From Siphonodentalium dalli (lineage: Eukaryota; Mollusca; Scaphopoda; Gadilida; Siphonodentaliidae), in contig CP136067.1 in assembly GCA_032622095.1 (NCBI GenBank), positions 75,292,705 to 75,356,704 on the forward strand: a stretch of 64,000 nucleotides of DNA, written 5' to 3'. The translations under genes and the position numbers were made by a program. Positions 11,064-22,309 of the stretch are shown here, piece by piece; position 1 is the first letter of the stretch; each line of letters opens with the position of its first letter. The notes beneath the pieces are model-generated. The model did no database searches. It saw nothing but the letters and a program-made list of their open reading frames with translations, and had not been told where the DNA came from.

Positions 11064-12392
11064 ATGCCACGGAGAGGCAGGGGTCAATCCCCTTCAGTCG
11101 CAAGGACCACCAGGTGCGCAGGCCGCCTAAGAGATAGGAACCGATCCAGCCCAGTACCTACTACTCGCCCCACACGGGCCAGCGTACGCTCGCGAAGTAC
11201 CACAGCCAGGCAAGCGGCTATGCCTGCCACACGAGGTCGCGCATCACTTCGCGTTGTTCGGGACAGCGATAGCTCGGCATCCCCAGTTCACAGAAGACGC
11301 GCTTCTACCAGCACCCGCGGTCAATCTCCAAGAGGGCACACAGCCCCGCGCGGTCGACCATCCACACGAGGACGCGCATCATTTCGACAATCATCAGGTT
11401 TGCACTCGCCGCCCGTTATCTCTAGTCCTGTCTCGCCAGTACCCGTTGCCCTTCACTCTTCCCAGGCGCACCGGGCCAAGAGACGTCGCGTTTCGATCTC
11501 CAGTATAGCGGATGGATCTACTTCCGACTCGGATCAAAGCCATGGGGGAGGGTTTCCATTTCCTACGCTTGAGCGAGGCAATGCTAACCTTCCTCTGTTT
11601 TCTTCGGGGGGGTTAGACGTGGGGCCAACTTTTCAATCTCAATCCATTCCGCTCTCATCTTCAGTTTCCACCAAGACAAAACGTAAAATATGGGCCCACG
11701 AATACGTTGAATTTTCTCATTTACTCCCCAGTGCATAAAATACAGGCACCGGCCGTTCTAGCTGGGTGGACACTTCCATCGGTAGAGTTTTGGCATCATT
11801 ACCACCTGAACCCAAACGCATTTTATCAATCGAGCGGTGGGTCGATGCGTACGAGGTATACATGTCGGTGTACTTCGAGAAGTATCCAACGCTGGCCATT
11901 TCTATGATCAAATACCAATCCAACATCCGTTATCTGGCCAAGATGGGCCTTAATTGGGCCTTTTATGACAAAAGTTTTCGACAATTGAAACAGAGTAATA
12001 TTGGGCTTACATGGGACACTTGGAATTGGGAACTGTTCATGAGAGCGAAAGAATTGGGAGTGGCAGGCGTTACACCATTGACTCAGACGGGACGAATTCC
12101 ACCATCTCAACCGAATGGGGTGCCCTTTGGATTTTGCCGTAAGTTCCATAATGGGCAATATTGCGAATTTGGCGCGTGCTCCTATAGGCATGATTGCTTC
12201 CTATGCAGCGGCTCCCATCGAGCGGGGGCGCCCAGGTGTTCAATCCCGAGTAGGGCAGCATCAGTACCGCCCAATTCTTTTCGAGGCAGGGGTCAACACA
12301 GGGGGACGTTCACTACTGCGCCAACCCGGGGGCGCGGGCAATCAACTTCCAACTCCAATCCACGTGGGAAGGCTATCGGCCCTGCTTACTAG
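11064..12392 (+). CDS. Gag-like protein of the Ngaro-like element, one in-frame TAA
   Basis: The first part (from ATG 11064) is a strongly basic, Arg/Ser/Thr/Pro-rich region with repeated RGR and RRRAS motifs, likely to bind nucleic acid. A TAA at 11736-11738 interrupts the frame. The same frame is then open to 12392. The second part holds a helical capsid-like region (about 11770-12100) and a Cys/His cluster, FCRKFHNGQYCEFGACSYRHDC followed by FLCSGSH...C (about 12129-12235), as in Gag proteins of DIRS/Ngaro elements. The tail is Arg/Gly-rich. The stop may be a disabling mutation, a read-through site or a sequencing error. Gag overlaps pol by 278 bp in another frame. The proposed role is RNA binding and particle assembly. 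Confidence 0.78.
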
Positions 12393-13923
12393 TAGTGGTT
12401 ATAACATCATAGACCGGGAATATGTGGCCATGGGCTTCGAGGAGGGGTTCGACATTGGTTCTACTTGTACCAGCCTTCACATCTCTCCGAATCTGAAATC
12501 GGCCAATGATCACCCAGGAATCGTCCAAGGGAAGTTGACTGATGAAATTAATGCGGGGCGTATTCAGGGCCCATTTGATGCCCCACCATTCGGCAATTTC
12601 GTAGTCTCCCCAGTGGGGGTCGTCGAGAAATCTACGCCGGGAACGTATAGAATGATACACCATCTCTCTTTTCCCCAGGGGGACTCCATTAATGATGGCA
12701 TTCCAGAAGAGATCGCGTCGGTCTCATACCAAACTATACAACAGGCCATTGAGAGGATACGCGACATGAAAGATCGTTGCTTCCTAGCGAAATTTGATAT
12801 ACGAAATTCGTTCCGACAACTCCCAGTCAAACCAAGCAACTATCCATTGTTGGGCATGCAAGTGGAGGGCAAATACTATTTTGATAAGTGCCTCCCCATG
12901 GGATGTCGTTCTAGTTGCTTTATTTTCGAAAAATTCAGCACATCTTTGGCTTGGATATTCAGAAATAATGGGATTGAGAACTTACACGTGTTAGACGATT
13001 TTTTGATTTTCGCCTCTAGCGAGAACCAATGTCGGACCAACTTGGCGAAAGCACTCCAAATATGCGCATACCTTGGGGTCTCTTTGGCCGGGGAAAAAAC
13101 GGTTACCCCCACTCAGACAATTATATTTTTGGGGATAGAACTTGATGTACCTTCTAAATCGGCCCGCCTACCCGAAGCGAAATTGTCCAAATGTTCAAGC
13201 CTTATAAAGTTTTTCCTTGCTCGACATAAGGTTACTCTCAGGGAATTACAATCTCTTATTGGTTTACTCAGCTTTACTTGCTCGGTAGTGGTCCCTGGTC
13301 GCGCCTTCCTTCGTCGCTTGATTAACTTAACACTAGGGGTTCGTTTCCCCCATCATAAACTTCGACTAACTCAAAGCGTTAAAAAAGATCTGCAAATTTG
13401 GATGGCTTTCTTAAACTCTTTCAATGGCCGGTCCTTTTTTCTCAAAGACCCTTGGATCACTAATGATTCTATTAATTTATATACTGATGCTTCAACATCG
13501 TGCGGTTGTGGGGCCATTTTTGGAAGTGAGTGGTTTGTTGTCCCCTGGGAGACTGGCGAGGGGTCGATGAACATTGCCGTGCTGGAATTGTACCCAATTT
13601 TACTTGCAATTAAAATATGGGGGCCAAAACTTAAGAACCATAAAGTTCTTTTTCTTTGCGATAACGAAGCAATAGTCACAGTCATAAATAAACAGACTAC
13701 GAAGGACACTTCGATCTTATGCCTTTTGCGACAATTGGTCCTGTCTTGTCTAGTCTACAATATCCATTTCCGTGCTCGTCATGTCCCGGGGTGTCAAAAT
13801 ATTCCATGCGATAGCATCAGTCGATTTCAGTTTCAGGAATTTCGTCGGGCCTACCCCCATGCCGCGGAACAACCCACACCAGTACCAGCAGACTATGCGT
13901 TGCGCACTTGGCTCAAACAGTAG
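12115..13923 (+). CDS. Pol: reverse transcriptase and RNase H of the Ngaro-like element
   Basis: The product is 602 residues if started at ATG 12115, though frameshifting from gag is also possible because the two overlap in different frames. The RT blocks are FDIRNSFRQLPV (catalytic Asp228), the LPMGCRSSC block and the VLDDFLIF box (Asp294, Asp295), the LDD form typical of DIRS/Ngaro RTs, followed by FLGIELD. The RNase H domain follows: TDAST (Asp458), AVLELYPILLA (Glu491), CDNEAIV (Asp516), and HVPGCQNIPCDSISR with the last acidic residue. All catalytic residues are present and there are no stops. It should copy element RNA into DNA and remove the RNA strand. The last 16 bp overlap the recombinase frame. 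Confidence 0.93.
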   Translation: MGCPLDFAVSSIMGNIANLARAPIGMIASYAAAPIERGRPGVQSRVGQHQYRPILFEAGVNTGGRSLLRQPGGAGNQLPTPIHVGRLSALLTSSGYNIIDREYVAMGFEEGFDIGSTCTSLHISPNLKSANDHPGIVQGKLTDEINAGRIQGPFDAPPFGNFVVSPVGVVEKSTPGTYRMIHHLSFPQGDSINDGIPEEIASVSYQTIQQAIERIRDMKDRCFLAKFDIRNSFRQLPVKPSNYPLLGMQVEGKYYFDKCLPMGCRSSCFIFEKFSTSLAWIFRNNGIENLHVLDDFLIFASSENQCRTNLAKALQICAYLGVSLAGEKTVTPTQTIIFLGIELDVPSKSARLPEAKLSKCSSLIKFFLARHKVTLRELQSLIGLLSFTCSVVVPGRAFLRRLINLTLGVRFPHHKLRLTQSVKKDLQIWMAFLNSFNGRSFFLKDPWITNDSINLYTDASTSCGCGAIFGSEWFVVPWETGEGSMNIAVLELYPILLAIKIWGPKLKNHKVLFLCDNEAIVTVINKQTTKDTSILCLLRQLVLSCLVYNIHFRARHVPGCQNIPCDSISRFQFQEFRRAYPHAAEQPTPVPADYALRTWLKQ

Positions 13924-14804
13924 AACAGCTCATCCATGACAGCTTAGCTGACCGCACACATCGGTTGTACAGAAAAACAAAGGATCAGTACGTAGCCTTT
14001 TGTCGGCAAATCTCAGCCCGGCCTTTCCCAGCAAGCACGCGCACAGTATCCTTGTTCGTAGCCTTTTTGTATAACCAGGGGTATGCCTATAGAACAATTC
14101 GTTCCACACTTTCGGCTCTTACATATCACCATAAATTCCAAGGCTTTGCAGATCCATGCTCTCATTTTGATATTCAAAAAATGCTCTTGGGCATTCAACA
14201 TAACAGACCTTCCAAGGACGGGCGTATACCCATCACGCCACGTATACTGCGACAACTTTGCAATTCACTTTTGCATCTGGCCGAAGGGGGTTATGCATGC
14301 CAGCTGTACCGGGCAATCTTTGCGACAGCATTTTATGGGTTCGCTCGAATCGGCGAGCTGTGCCCTGCCTCTGTTGCACTGCAAGGGAGGGTAATTCAGT
14401 ACGCAGATACAAAACTCGTCTCCCCCACAAAAATTGCGATAACTTTCCGGTATTTTAAACATAACGCAAGTGGTCGGCCCCATGTTGTATACATCCGGTC
14501 GCAACATACCGGTCCCTGCCCCGTACAGGCATTAATACAATTTCTGGGTTGTCGTGGCGGTGGCGAGGGGCCCCTCTTCAGCTGGCCAGATGGGGATCCC
14601 GTGTTGCACAGGCAGTTTACAACCGTTTTTCAGGCATGCCTACAATTTAATCACTTGGACCCCCACAAAGTAAAGCCTCACAGTTTCCGAATCGGGGCTG
14701 CATGTTGGGCGGCCGGGCTGGGATTTAGTGATGCCCAAATAAGATTGATGGGCAGGTGGCATTCAAATGCTTTTCACACATACCTTCGCAGTATGGCTCA
14801 TTGA
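13908..14804 (+). CDS. Tyrosine recombinase of the Ngaro-like element
   Basis: About 298 residues. The N-terminal half looks like a SAM-like core-binding domain (HRLYRKTKDQY...TVSLFVAFLYNQGYAYRTIRSTLSAL). The catalytic domain has Arg147 (GFARIGEL), His258-x-x-Arg261 (PHSFRIGAA), His285 (GRWHSNAF) and the nucleophile Tyr292 (HTYLR), a complete R-H-R-H-Y set. It should integrate the circular cDNA by site-specific recombination. There is no ATG at the 5' end: the frame opens at TTG 13908 inside the end of pol, in the -1 frame relative to pol. Translation is therefore likely to depend on frameshifting or on reinitiation at the pol TAG. The frame is uninterrupted to TGA. Confidence 0.92.
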   Translation: MAQTVEQLIHDSLADRTHRLYRKTKDQYVAFCRQISARPFPASTRTVSLFVAFLYNQGYAYRTIRSTLSALTYHHKFQGFADPCSHFDIQKMLLGIQHNRPSKDGRIPITPRILRQLCNSLLHLAEGGYACQLYRAIFATAFYGFARIGELCPASVALQGRVIQYADTKLVSPTKIAITFRYFKHNASGRPHVVYIRSQHTGPCPVQALIQFLGCRGGGEGPLFSWPDGDPVLHRQFTTVFQACLQFNHLDPHKVKPHSFRIGAACWAAGLGFSDAQIRLMGRWHSNAFHTYLRSMAH

Positions 14805-15206
14805 TCCCGCCTTTGCTTGAGCGCGGCGGGATCTCATGCTTTCAATGACAACTATGCTTGAGCGAGGTGCCATTGGATGCGTTGGGGCGGCACACGATTA
14901 TTCCTGGCAGTCTTTAGATTTTTCTAGTCACATTAGCCATGTAGTATACAATTTTGTCCCCAGCGGGCTTGTAGTCCATTGCAGCGGTTCCTATGTCAAG
15001 GGTTTTCAACACTTGGTCAATCAAATTATTTTCCGGACATGTTCAATGACTTTGAGTCTGGGTTTTCTACAATTTGTTACTTTACATAATTTTCCTCCCC
15101 ATGCAAAGACTTTGATCCTGGGTTCGTTCCAGCAACTGTCCTATCCAGCTCAATTTTTTTTTGGCGGGGCCAAAGAGTGCCAGAACAAACGGGACTCTTT
15201 GGCTAT
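14805..15206. other. Segment between recombinase and B1
   Basis: An ATG frame at 14836-15294 is open for 152 codons and runs into B1, but its Ser/His/Phe-rich product matches no domain I know. I treat it as probably non-coding. Confidence 0.4.
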
Positions 15207-15343
15207 GGCGGTTATTGCGCCTCAAAAATTGTTAATTGTTTTTATTATTATTCATGTATCGGCTTCCTGTAATTATGTTTTGCTAAACAGGTAGCTAAAA
15301 CCGCATTCCATTGTTTGTCTTTATTTTAACCCTGTGGGATAAA
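15207..15343 (+). repeat. B1 split direct repeat
   Basis: This 137-bp segment begins GGCGGTTATTGCGCCTCAAA and ends CCCTGTGGGATAAA, sharing its last three bases with the start of A2. It is repeated at 15817-15953. Confidence 0.9.
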
Positions 15344-15727
15344 ACATAGTCGTATAAGAGCGACGTATTTTATCCCAAAGGGTTAAACAGATGCGGAGAT
15401 TTAAACCAGAAACTTTTAGAAACGCAAACATGTTCGGTAGCGAAATATTTCACCGATAGATCACTACGCTACCAATAAGCCATACCGCATGGAATTCCAA
15501 AGAAGTAAGCAATAAAATAAAGCGACAAAGTATTTGGACAAATTTACAACATAATCATGAATCGCGAGAGTTTGGGAAAAATGTTAATTAGGCAGCGAAG
15601 CGATTGGGATAACTCTTTAGCAGGAATTGGGAGAACTATATTTTTACACGTAGGGGTGAGCGGCGCGGTCGGTGTCAACTTTCTTTCCAACTTATTCGAT
15701 CGAAGAAGACGGTCAACAATTTTTGAA
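15341..15727 (+). repeat. A2 split direct repeat
   Basis: Second copy of the 387-bp A repeat, with the same sequence as 7777-8163 by eye. It directly abuts B1, giving the B1-A2 junction expected of a circle-derived template. Confidence 0.9.
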
Positions 15728-15816
15728 AACCCTCCCTCCCTCCCATTTTCGGTTGTTGTCGGAGAGCACACAGGGTTGATGTCTTTGCCCCCCCTTCGGG
15801 GTTTGTTTTTGATGGC

Positions 15817-15953
15817 GGCGGTTATTGCGCCTCAAAAATTGTTAATTGTTTTTATTATTATTCATGTATCGGCTTCCTGTAATTATGTTTTGCTAAACAG
15901 GTAGCTAAAACCGCATTCCATTGTTTGTCTTTATTTTAACCCTGTGGGATAAA
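15817..15953 (+). repeat. B2 split direct repeat and 3' end of the element
   Basis: Second copy of the 137-bp B repeat. An 89-bp C/G-rich spacer (15728-15816) separates it from A2. After GGGATAAA the sequence diverges from B1, marking the right end of the element. Confidence 0.9.
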
Positions 15954-16217
15954 TGTATTTTTTTCTCCACAATGTTTTTCTCGCAGTGCACCAAAATAGA
16001 ATTGACCGGAAGTGAACTCGCACAAGGAGTCCGTCGTAAAATATGACATATTTCGTCGGAATACGGTACTTTCCTATTCATAAATATGTTTTTATATACA
16101 TGTAGGCTATTTGATTTTAGAATAATACAATATTCTGAAACATGTAAGTTTTCTATTTATGTGATTTGCGTAATAATACGACATCTTGTAATCTCGCTTT
16201 CGACTATAGACTGGTAA

Positions 16218-17672
16218 GGCCAAAAGGAAGAATACCTGAGTTTAGGGTAACATGAGGGAAAAAACAGGGGCGGGCGGGCGGTACTTCATTTTATTTTATT
16301 TTTTCATTTTATTTTTCACGGGGAATAGTATTTAAGTATTCGTGCCTTCTAATCGTCTGCCAGTGTCACTCGTATATAGCTTGGGCAAGTCATTGTCACA
16401 CTAATCAATGTCATGGTAGCTTTAATAAGTTTAATGGTGTTGCAGAAGTTCAATGACATGTATACAGCGTGATATTAAATGATATTATATATATAATAAG
16501 TGTCCAGTGTTGGAAATTAAACGGTTTATGTTCACGCTGAAGCTCGGATATTACAGGCCAAATCCTACGAGTGGACATATTACTTTTCAATTTCCCACAC
16601 AAGACACTTACATGTATGATATTTTGTTTATCCACCGACTCGAATACTAAGAAATTTTGTGAAATATTCAACTCATAAGGTGAATTTAACAAGAGTTCCT
16701 CCATTGGAAATGGCACATACATGCGGCAACGCCAATGTGACGTACATAACATAATCAATATGTAAAGCGGTGGTGGCATTAACACCTGTAAAACAAAGTA
16801 AGCACCAATAACAATATATGTGCATTGATTACCCTATGACTGTTGCATTCGGATCAGGGCGACACAGAAGATGTTGATTCATCGGGTCCGGCTTTCTGTA
16901 GAACTAATGAATATTTAATGAGAAATAGTTCTACTAGGAAAAAATTCAGTTCTACCAGGTACATACCTCTCCTACTGCATGGGTACATACAGACTCAATG
17001 TTACGTCAGGCTTATAATTTTCAGGGTGGATGCGGTGAGAGGTGGATAAACTATAATAATGGAATTTTGAGCTTTGGGTCGATTTCAAAAGTGTCAGAAT
17101 TATATTTAATCCGACATTTTATTACTATGTCCTTTTCTGTCAGTTCAGAATCCGTGTGGTACCGGTTCACGCACGACAACATATCTGTGCTATAGTTGAC
17201 AGGCGCCATGATGTTTCTATTCTGATTCATATGAACGCATTTGTGAAGTTTAATAGCTAAAACTCAGGATCTATCCGCACACAGAAGTGTTTCCGCCATA
17301 TTCAATCGACATGTGCAATCGGCAAAATATCCGGTTACTTTCGATTTGCTAGTTAATACATATTCCGGCACAAGTATCGCGTGTTTTCTGGTTTCCGCTT
17401 TTGAGAAATCGACGAGGTTTGCCGAACAATGACGAGGTAATACGAATATACTACCAACAACAATGGCGGCACTTCCGTTTTTCGTGAATTGACGATATTT
17501 GCAAAGAAATGGTTTACTTGTTTAAGCTAATTCCGTAGTCGCGAATTCCTAATTACAAAAAAATAAAATGAAGTCGGAGGAAATTTTTGAAAAACAATAA
17601 AATGGAATTTGGCGGCAGGTTTTGAGTAGGGGCGGGGGGTTACCCTAAACACAGGTATTCTTCGTTTTGGCC
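16218..17672. mobile_element. Harbinger-like non-autonomous element, TAA TSD
   Basis: Both ends begin GGCCAAAA(G/C)GAAGAATACC and continue to TTTAGGGTAAC in inverted orientation (about 35 bp with few mismatches). The 3-bp TAA flanks both sides (16215-16217 and 17673-17675). A TWA duplication with GGC-type ends is typical of PIF/Harbinger. No transposase is found in the 1.45 kb. Confidence 0.75.
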
Positions 17673-19541
17673 TAATTATAAAAATAAAATATCAACATTT
17701 CCATCTCTAAACAGCACAAAACTTCATAAATCGTGGGTAATCAAGCAGCTAAATTAATTCCAACAACTTAAATAAACTGAAAGCATCGATTTCATATCAT
17801 AAACTTGCCCGATTGCATGATCGAATTGCTTTTATGGTTGATTTTCATGTACCTGCCGCGAATTAAAACATGTCAACAACATCATGAACATGTGTTTGCA
17901 ATAGAAATATGGCGACTGGCTCCCAAGAAAAACTGACATGTTTTAGCGGACGTTTTTCAAACGATACAGTGAACATTAATCTAAAGCATAGCTCCTTGGC
18001 TCTTAACTGTATGTCACTTATGAGTATCATAATGGGCTGCCTAATGATACTGTTGAAGTTATAGTTTTTCACATTTGAATGCCAAAACAATGGCATAATA
18101 TTGCAGATATACTCTGTTTCAAAGTCATTTTTTCTGGTACAAAAAGCTTTTTAGCTCACATCTATTTGTGGCACCTCCTTTAACGATATATGCTCTATAT
18201 ATTATCTCTATGTTGTTATATCTATTTCTCTCTGCTTTTATGTGAAAAAATTATGCAGATCTTCATTGTATATAGAATCTGAATGATTATTAAAGTGATG
18301 TGAAACACTTCGGTTGGGTGATCAAATAGAAATAGAGAATAATCTTGCTCTAAGTACCATAGTTATTTTTTACGAATATTAATCCAAATTGACAACACAC
18401 ATCGTCATTCTGTTATTTTAATTCAATGCAATGACTCTCGATGGAGAAATCATTTGTATGTGTTTATTGTCGATAGTTGCGTCCCGAATCGAGATGTAAA
18501 TATTTACAGTTGATCGTAGTTCAGACGATATTTTCTATGAAGTGGTTTCGTTGATTTCTTTGAAATTTAGTAGAAAGTTAGCAGAATGGTACCTTTCCCA
18601 GGTTGGCGTAATGCCTGAGTATACTAACTGGTCACTTCACGCACCCAAACAAGTCCATAATATGTCTTTAATGGAAGACAAAAACAATTGATTTTAGTAC
18701 GATTGAGGTTGAATATATATATATTTTTTTCTCCCTTTCATAGGTACATGTATCATGTACTAAAAACTACTCAAATTCTATATATGGGTTGATATCTCAA
18801 AAGTGCATTCTGGCTGGATAAAAAACTAATTTTGAAACATGAATACGGAAGGAAGTTCAATATACATGATTTGCAGGTACTGGAAACGTGCAGCAGTGCT
18901 AAAATGACATAGAAACATATGCTACTGTTAGTCTAAAAATAGAAATTTCCTACTAAATGGGCACTTGTAATTTCTGGTTCGAAAATCAAGCAATGAGAAC
19001 AAGATACTCCCCCCCCCAATCACCCTGTTGCCACGTCCCTGGTACTGGGGCATATTGGGTGCAATTGCCAGGTGGACAAATTATTGTACTTTGCAAGTAC
19101 ATTTCAAGAATGCCTGGACAAACATACATGTATATTATGATATCTCTGAATGATTAATCGTTAATCATTAATTTTTCACATTCAGAAAAGTTTTCAATAT
19201 GCCCATTAGCGTGATCGATGAGAAATGCACTGCACTCTTAGTGTTACATGGTTGCGAGGTACATGTATATGGTACAAGTCTGCGAGTTACATGTATGCTA
19301 ACAAAAATTCTATATCAGATTTATGGAGGCACGTACTCAGCACTAGGATGATTTTTCATTGCTTCACATGTGCTTGCTTTGACAGTGAGCTCGAACAAAT
19401 ATTTTGAATTTTGGAAAATTCCCAGGCCCTCCTTATAAGCTAATATAACATGTGAGATCTAAAACCCTAAATGTAAACCATGGATGAAATATGTCCACCT
19501 ACATGTACTAGTACCTCCTCATAATCCTTGAAATTCTACAA
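17673..19541. other. Non-coding spacer
   Basis: AT-rich DNA with scattered TACATGTA words. I see no supported gene. Confidence 0.5.
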
Positions 19542-19690
19542 ATTTGTTGAAAAATACTAGCGATATAACAAGATACACCAATGCATTCATATGTTTTTGC
19601 ACATAAAACCATGATATATTTGAAACTTTCAATTTGAATCTATGAATGCTTTGGTGTATCTTGTTATATCGCTAGTATTTTTCAACAAAT
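19542..19690. repeat. Hairpin/MITE, about 50-bp inverted arms
   Basis: Left arm ATTTGTTGAAAAATACTAGC... (19542-19592) is mirrored at 19637-19690 with few mismatches. The short loop and absence of coding suggest a tiny MITE or a hairpin-forming relic. Confidence 0.75.
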
Positions 19691-20523
19691 AAAATAGGTC
19701 TATCAGAATAGTTCACTATCTAAGGCGTTGTGTAATTACGGTGTCACATTGCAAGTTATGTGACAAGCTCTGAGCAGCACAGTAAAGACATCAAATCATT
19801 TTCTTGACCACATATCTACTACAAACATATTTGTCATTGATCCCTAATGGAGTTTCGCATATGTAAGAGTATGCATGATTGGCACAGGGTTTTCGCAAAA
19901 TTTCAAGAAGCTCCAGTCATAGAAGGGTTATAAATAATTAAGACAGTTGTAGACATTAAACGGACATGGCTCATTCGAACCCTAAAATTTATGTTTACGT
20001 AATTCGAGAAAAGGGGTCTCAAAACATATATGCAAACCAGCATCCCTATCATTTTTGGTACGCGATAATGTGTTTCTATTGGATCTTATTTGTCCATGCG
20101 AGAATAATAGCCTCTGTTGACATGGATGTAACAATAGACCAGTTTTCCAGTTTGTTACACAATGTCAACATGAATTTTAGTCATTTACATTGATTCTTGG
20201 AAAACATTGATTTTTCTCAAATATACTCTAATCACAATTTAGTAGTCAATAATTCTCAGTTGGCTGTCGATGAACTGCAGTTAGTTAAATTCCGTAGTTG
20301 TTTTTAAATATACTCAAGCCAATCAAACAGTACCCATATCATCAAGATACAACATTTCTTCAAAATATGCTTTAGTTATCAGAATCGATGTATTGCAATA
20401 AAATAATGCTAATCACTGTCAACTATGGTATCAAATTACTCAAAACTTGTTGTTTACCAACATTCTTTCAACAAAATATGGTAGTATCATCACTAAAGTA
20501 TATAAAAATTTGATCGTATTACC

Positions 20524-20870
20524 ACTTGACTTTGGAGTTATCCATTTTCTTCCGCAATTTGTCCGAGAACCTCAGTTTGACCACGTGTTTCTGGGCCACA
20601 TATTATACATCTCGAGAAATAACAAACTTCAAAAATTGATATCTGATCACTGAGCTTTGATGGGTGGGTTCCTCGACTCAAAGCAAAAATGTTTTGCCCC
20701 CAAAACAAAAGAAATAGTAATATAGGAGTGTCTGATCATCGGATTGAGTACCTCCTACCCAGGTGGTGAAAAATAAAAGATATGAAAAATTGATATCTGA
20801 TAACTCTGAGCTTTGATTGGTGGGGTCCTCGACTCATATCTAATATTTTGTTAACCCCCGAGCCGGAGAA
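20524..20870. repeat. Degenerate relatives of the TTAA MITE
   Basis: Phrases such as GAGCTTTGATGGGTGGGTTCCTCGACTC, GAAATAGTAATATAGGA and GGATTGAGTACCT match the MITE copies at 31741-32198 and 36749-37217. Two partial, diverged units lie head to tail here. Confidence 0.7.
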
Positions 20871-22309
20871 ACACTAATTTAGGACCGAAATGAAAATTGG
20901 GAAAATATGTTTCTACTTCTAATAAAAAGGAACGATATTGAAAACTGTCACTCAAATTTTTTAAATTTTATTTCTCCATCAGTTTAATTAAAACCACCTG
21001 CCTCTGAGTCACAAGATGAAATGTGGGAAAATGGCAAACATGGTAAGACCTCCAGGTCAGGGATAAATGCTGAAAAGACAAAATAGTCTTGTCGATAAAA
21101 GTTTTGATCTAGAAAATATTTGGACTACATGTAAGTTGGTTTTTATTCCATTTTGAAGAGGAATAATAATCATATCCTCTATAACATAATCCAAATCTGA
21201 TAAACCTGCTTGGAGCAAAATGTTCTATTCAAAATGGCATCCATGATGACAATTGGTATTGAAAAATGCCTATCACTTTCTGTGATAGGTGGCTTTAGGT
21301 GAATCAACTATTGCCAAGTTAGTAATAAAATGAAATATACACAAACAATGCTTTAATAGTCGTAAACGATATAATTATGTAGAATGTCTGTACCAACATG
21401 GCTATAACACACCTGTTACCCCATTTGATATTGGAATAGTTAGAAAATAGACATGAAAAATAACACCAAAAACAGTGTCTTCACCATCGGTTATAGTAGT
21501 AGAATCAGGGTAGTATAGGATTAAATTTGTTTTCAATTATTTTTCCTCAATATGTGTCTACAGTATATTGTTTACACGCCGTTCACTCAACACAACATTC
21601 AAATTATACAGCATTGCGGAACACAAAGCTCATATCTTATACTTCATATCAGATCTATTTTTTCTGTGTGTTGAAAAAAATTCTTTAAAACAGTTAATCC
21701 AAGTAGATAATTAAAACAGTTCCAATGCTACGTGCATGTGCACACTGCACACTCTCCCCATCTTTCTATTGTTTACAGTTGATTTCAACATATAAACGCG
21801 CAGTGGACGGATCTACGTAAATTGTGAAAAACTATGTGGATATATACTTAGGCCAATGAAAAAAGATACATGTTTCCGCACGTCGACCGACCCTAAAAAT
21901 AACCTCAGACCAGGGGGGTCTGGAAAAATATTGCACATATAGGGCCAAAAAAAAAAATTCAGACCCCGAGAAAACCATCACCCCATTTGTGCAAAAAAAA
22001 TCCTCAAAATTTTGGGGGCCCACCCCCCTTTCTCATGTTTTTTTTCTCAAAATTTCGGAGTTTTTTGTTAGCCGTTCATCAATACGGTAACTGTGTTAAC
22101 TGCCTTTCAATCCCATTCCACTATCCTTTTTTGGTGCAAACTCTTGCTGTGTACCATTAAGACTCGAGCAATAACATGCTTAATTGGTAAACACAGATCA
22201 GAAAAACAAACTGTATTTCCAGGTGTTTCCTGTATCTAACAACAATGATAAAGCATGTAGGTACATTATAATACCCTGCTTGACAAAACATGTGTCCACC
22301 TAACCACGG
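20871..22309. other. Non-coding spacer with one Harbinger-like terminus
   Basis: I see no gene. At 21851 the sequence TTA|GGCC...TGTTTCCGCACGTCGACCGACCCTA resembles the termini of the nested element at 43812-45213, but no partner end is apparent. Confidence 0.5.

Larger units (their letters stand above)
7777..15953 (+). mobile_element. Ngaro-like tyrosine-recombinase retrotransposon, apparently full length
   Basis: The 8.2-kb element has the split-direct-repeat layout A1 (7777-8163), internal genes, B1 (15207-15343), A2 (15341-15727), B2 (15817-15953). Its genes in order are an SGNH hydrolase, a Gag-like protein, RT/RNase H and a tyrosine recombinase. In known YR elements the recombinase integrates a circular cDNA and makes no target duplication, and none is seen here. 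Split direct repeats, a hydrolase and the absence of a DAM-type methyltransferase domain favour Ngaro over DIRS1 or PAT. A1 and A2 look identical over 387 bp and B1 and B2 over 137 bp, which suggests recent insertion. Confidence 0.92.

Noticed and set aside
14836-15294. 152-codon frame at the 3' end of the Ngaro-like element
   Set aside because: No domain, odd composition, and it runs into repeat B1; not supported as a gene, though noted.
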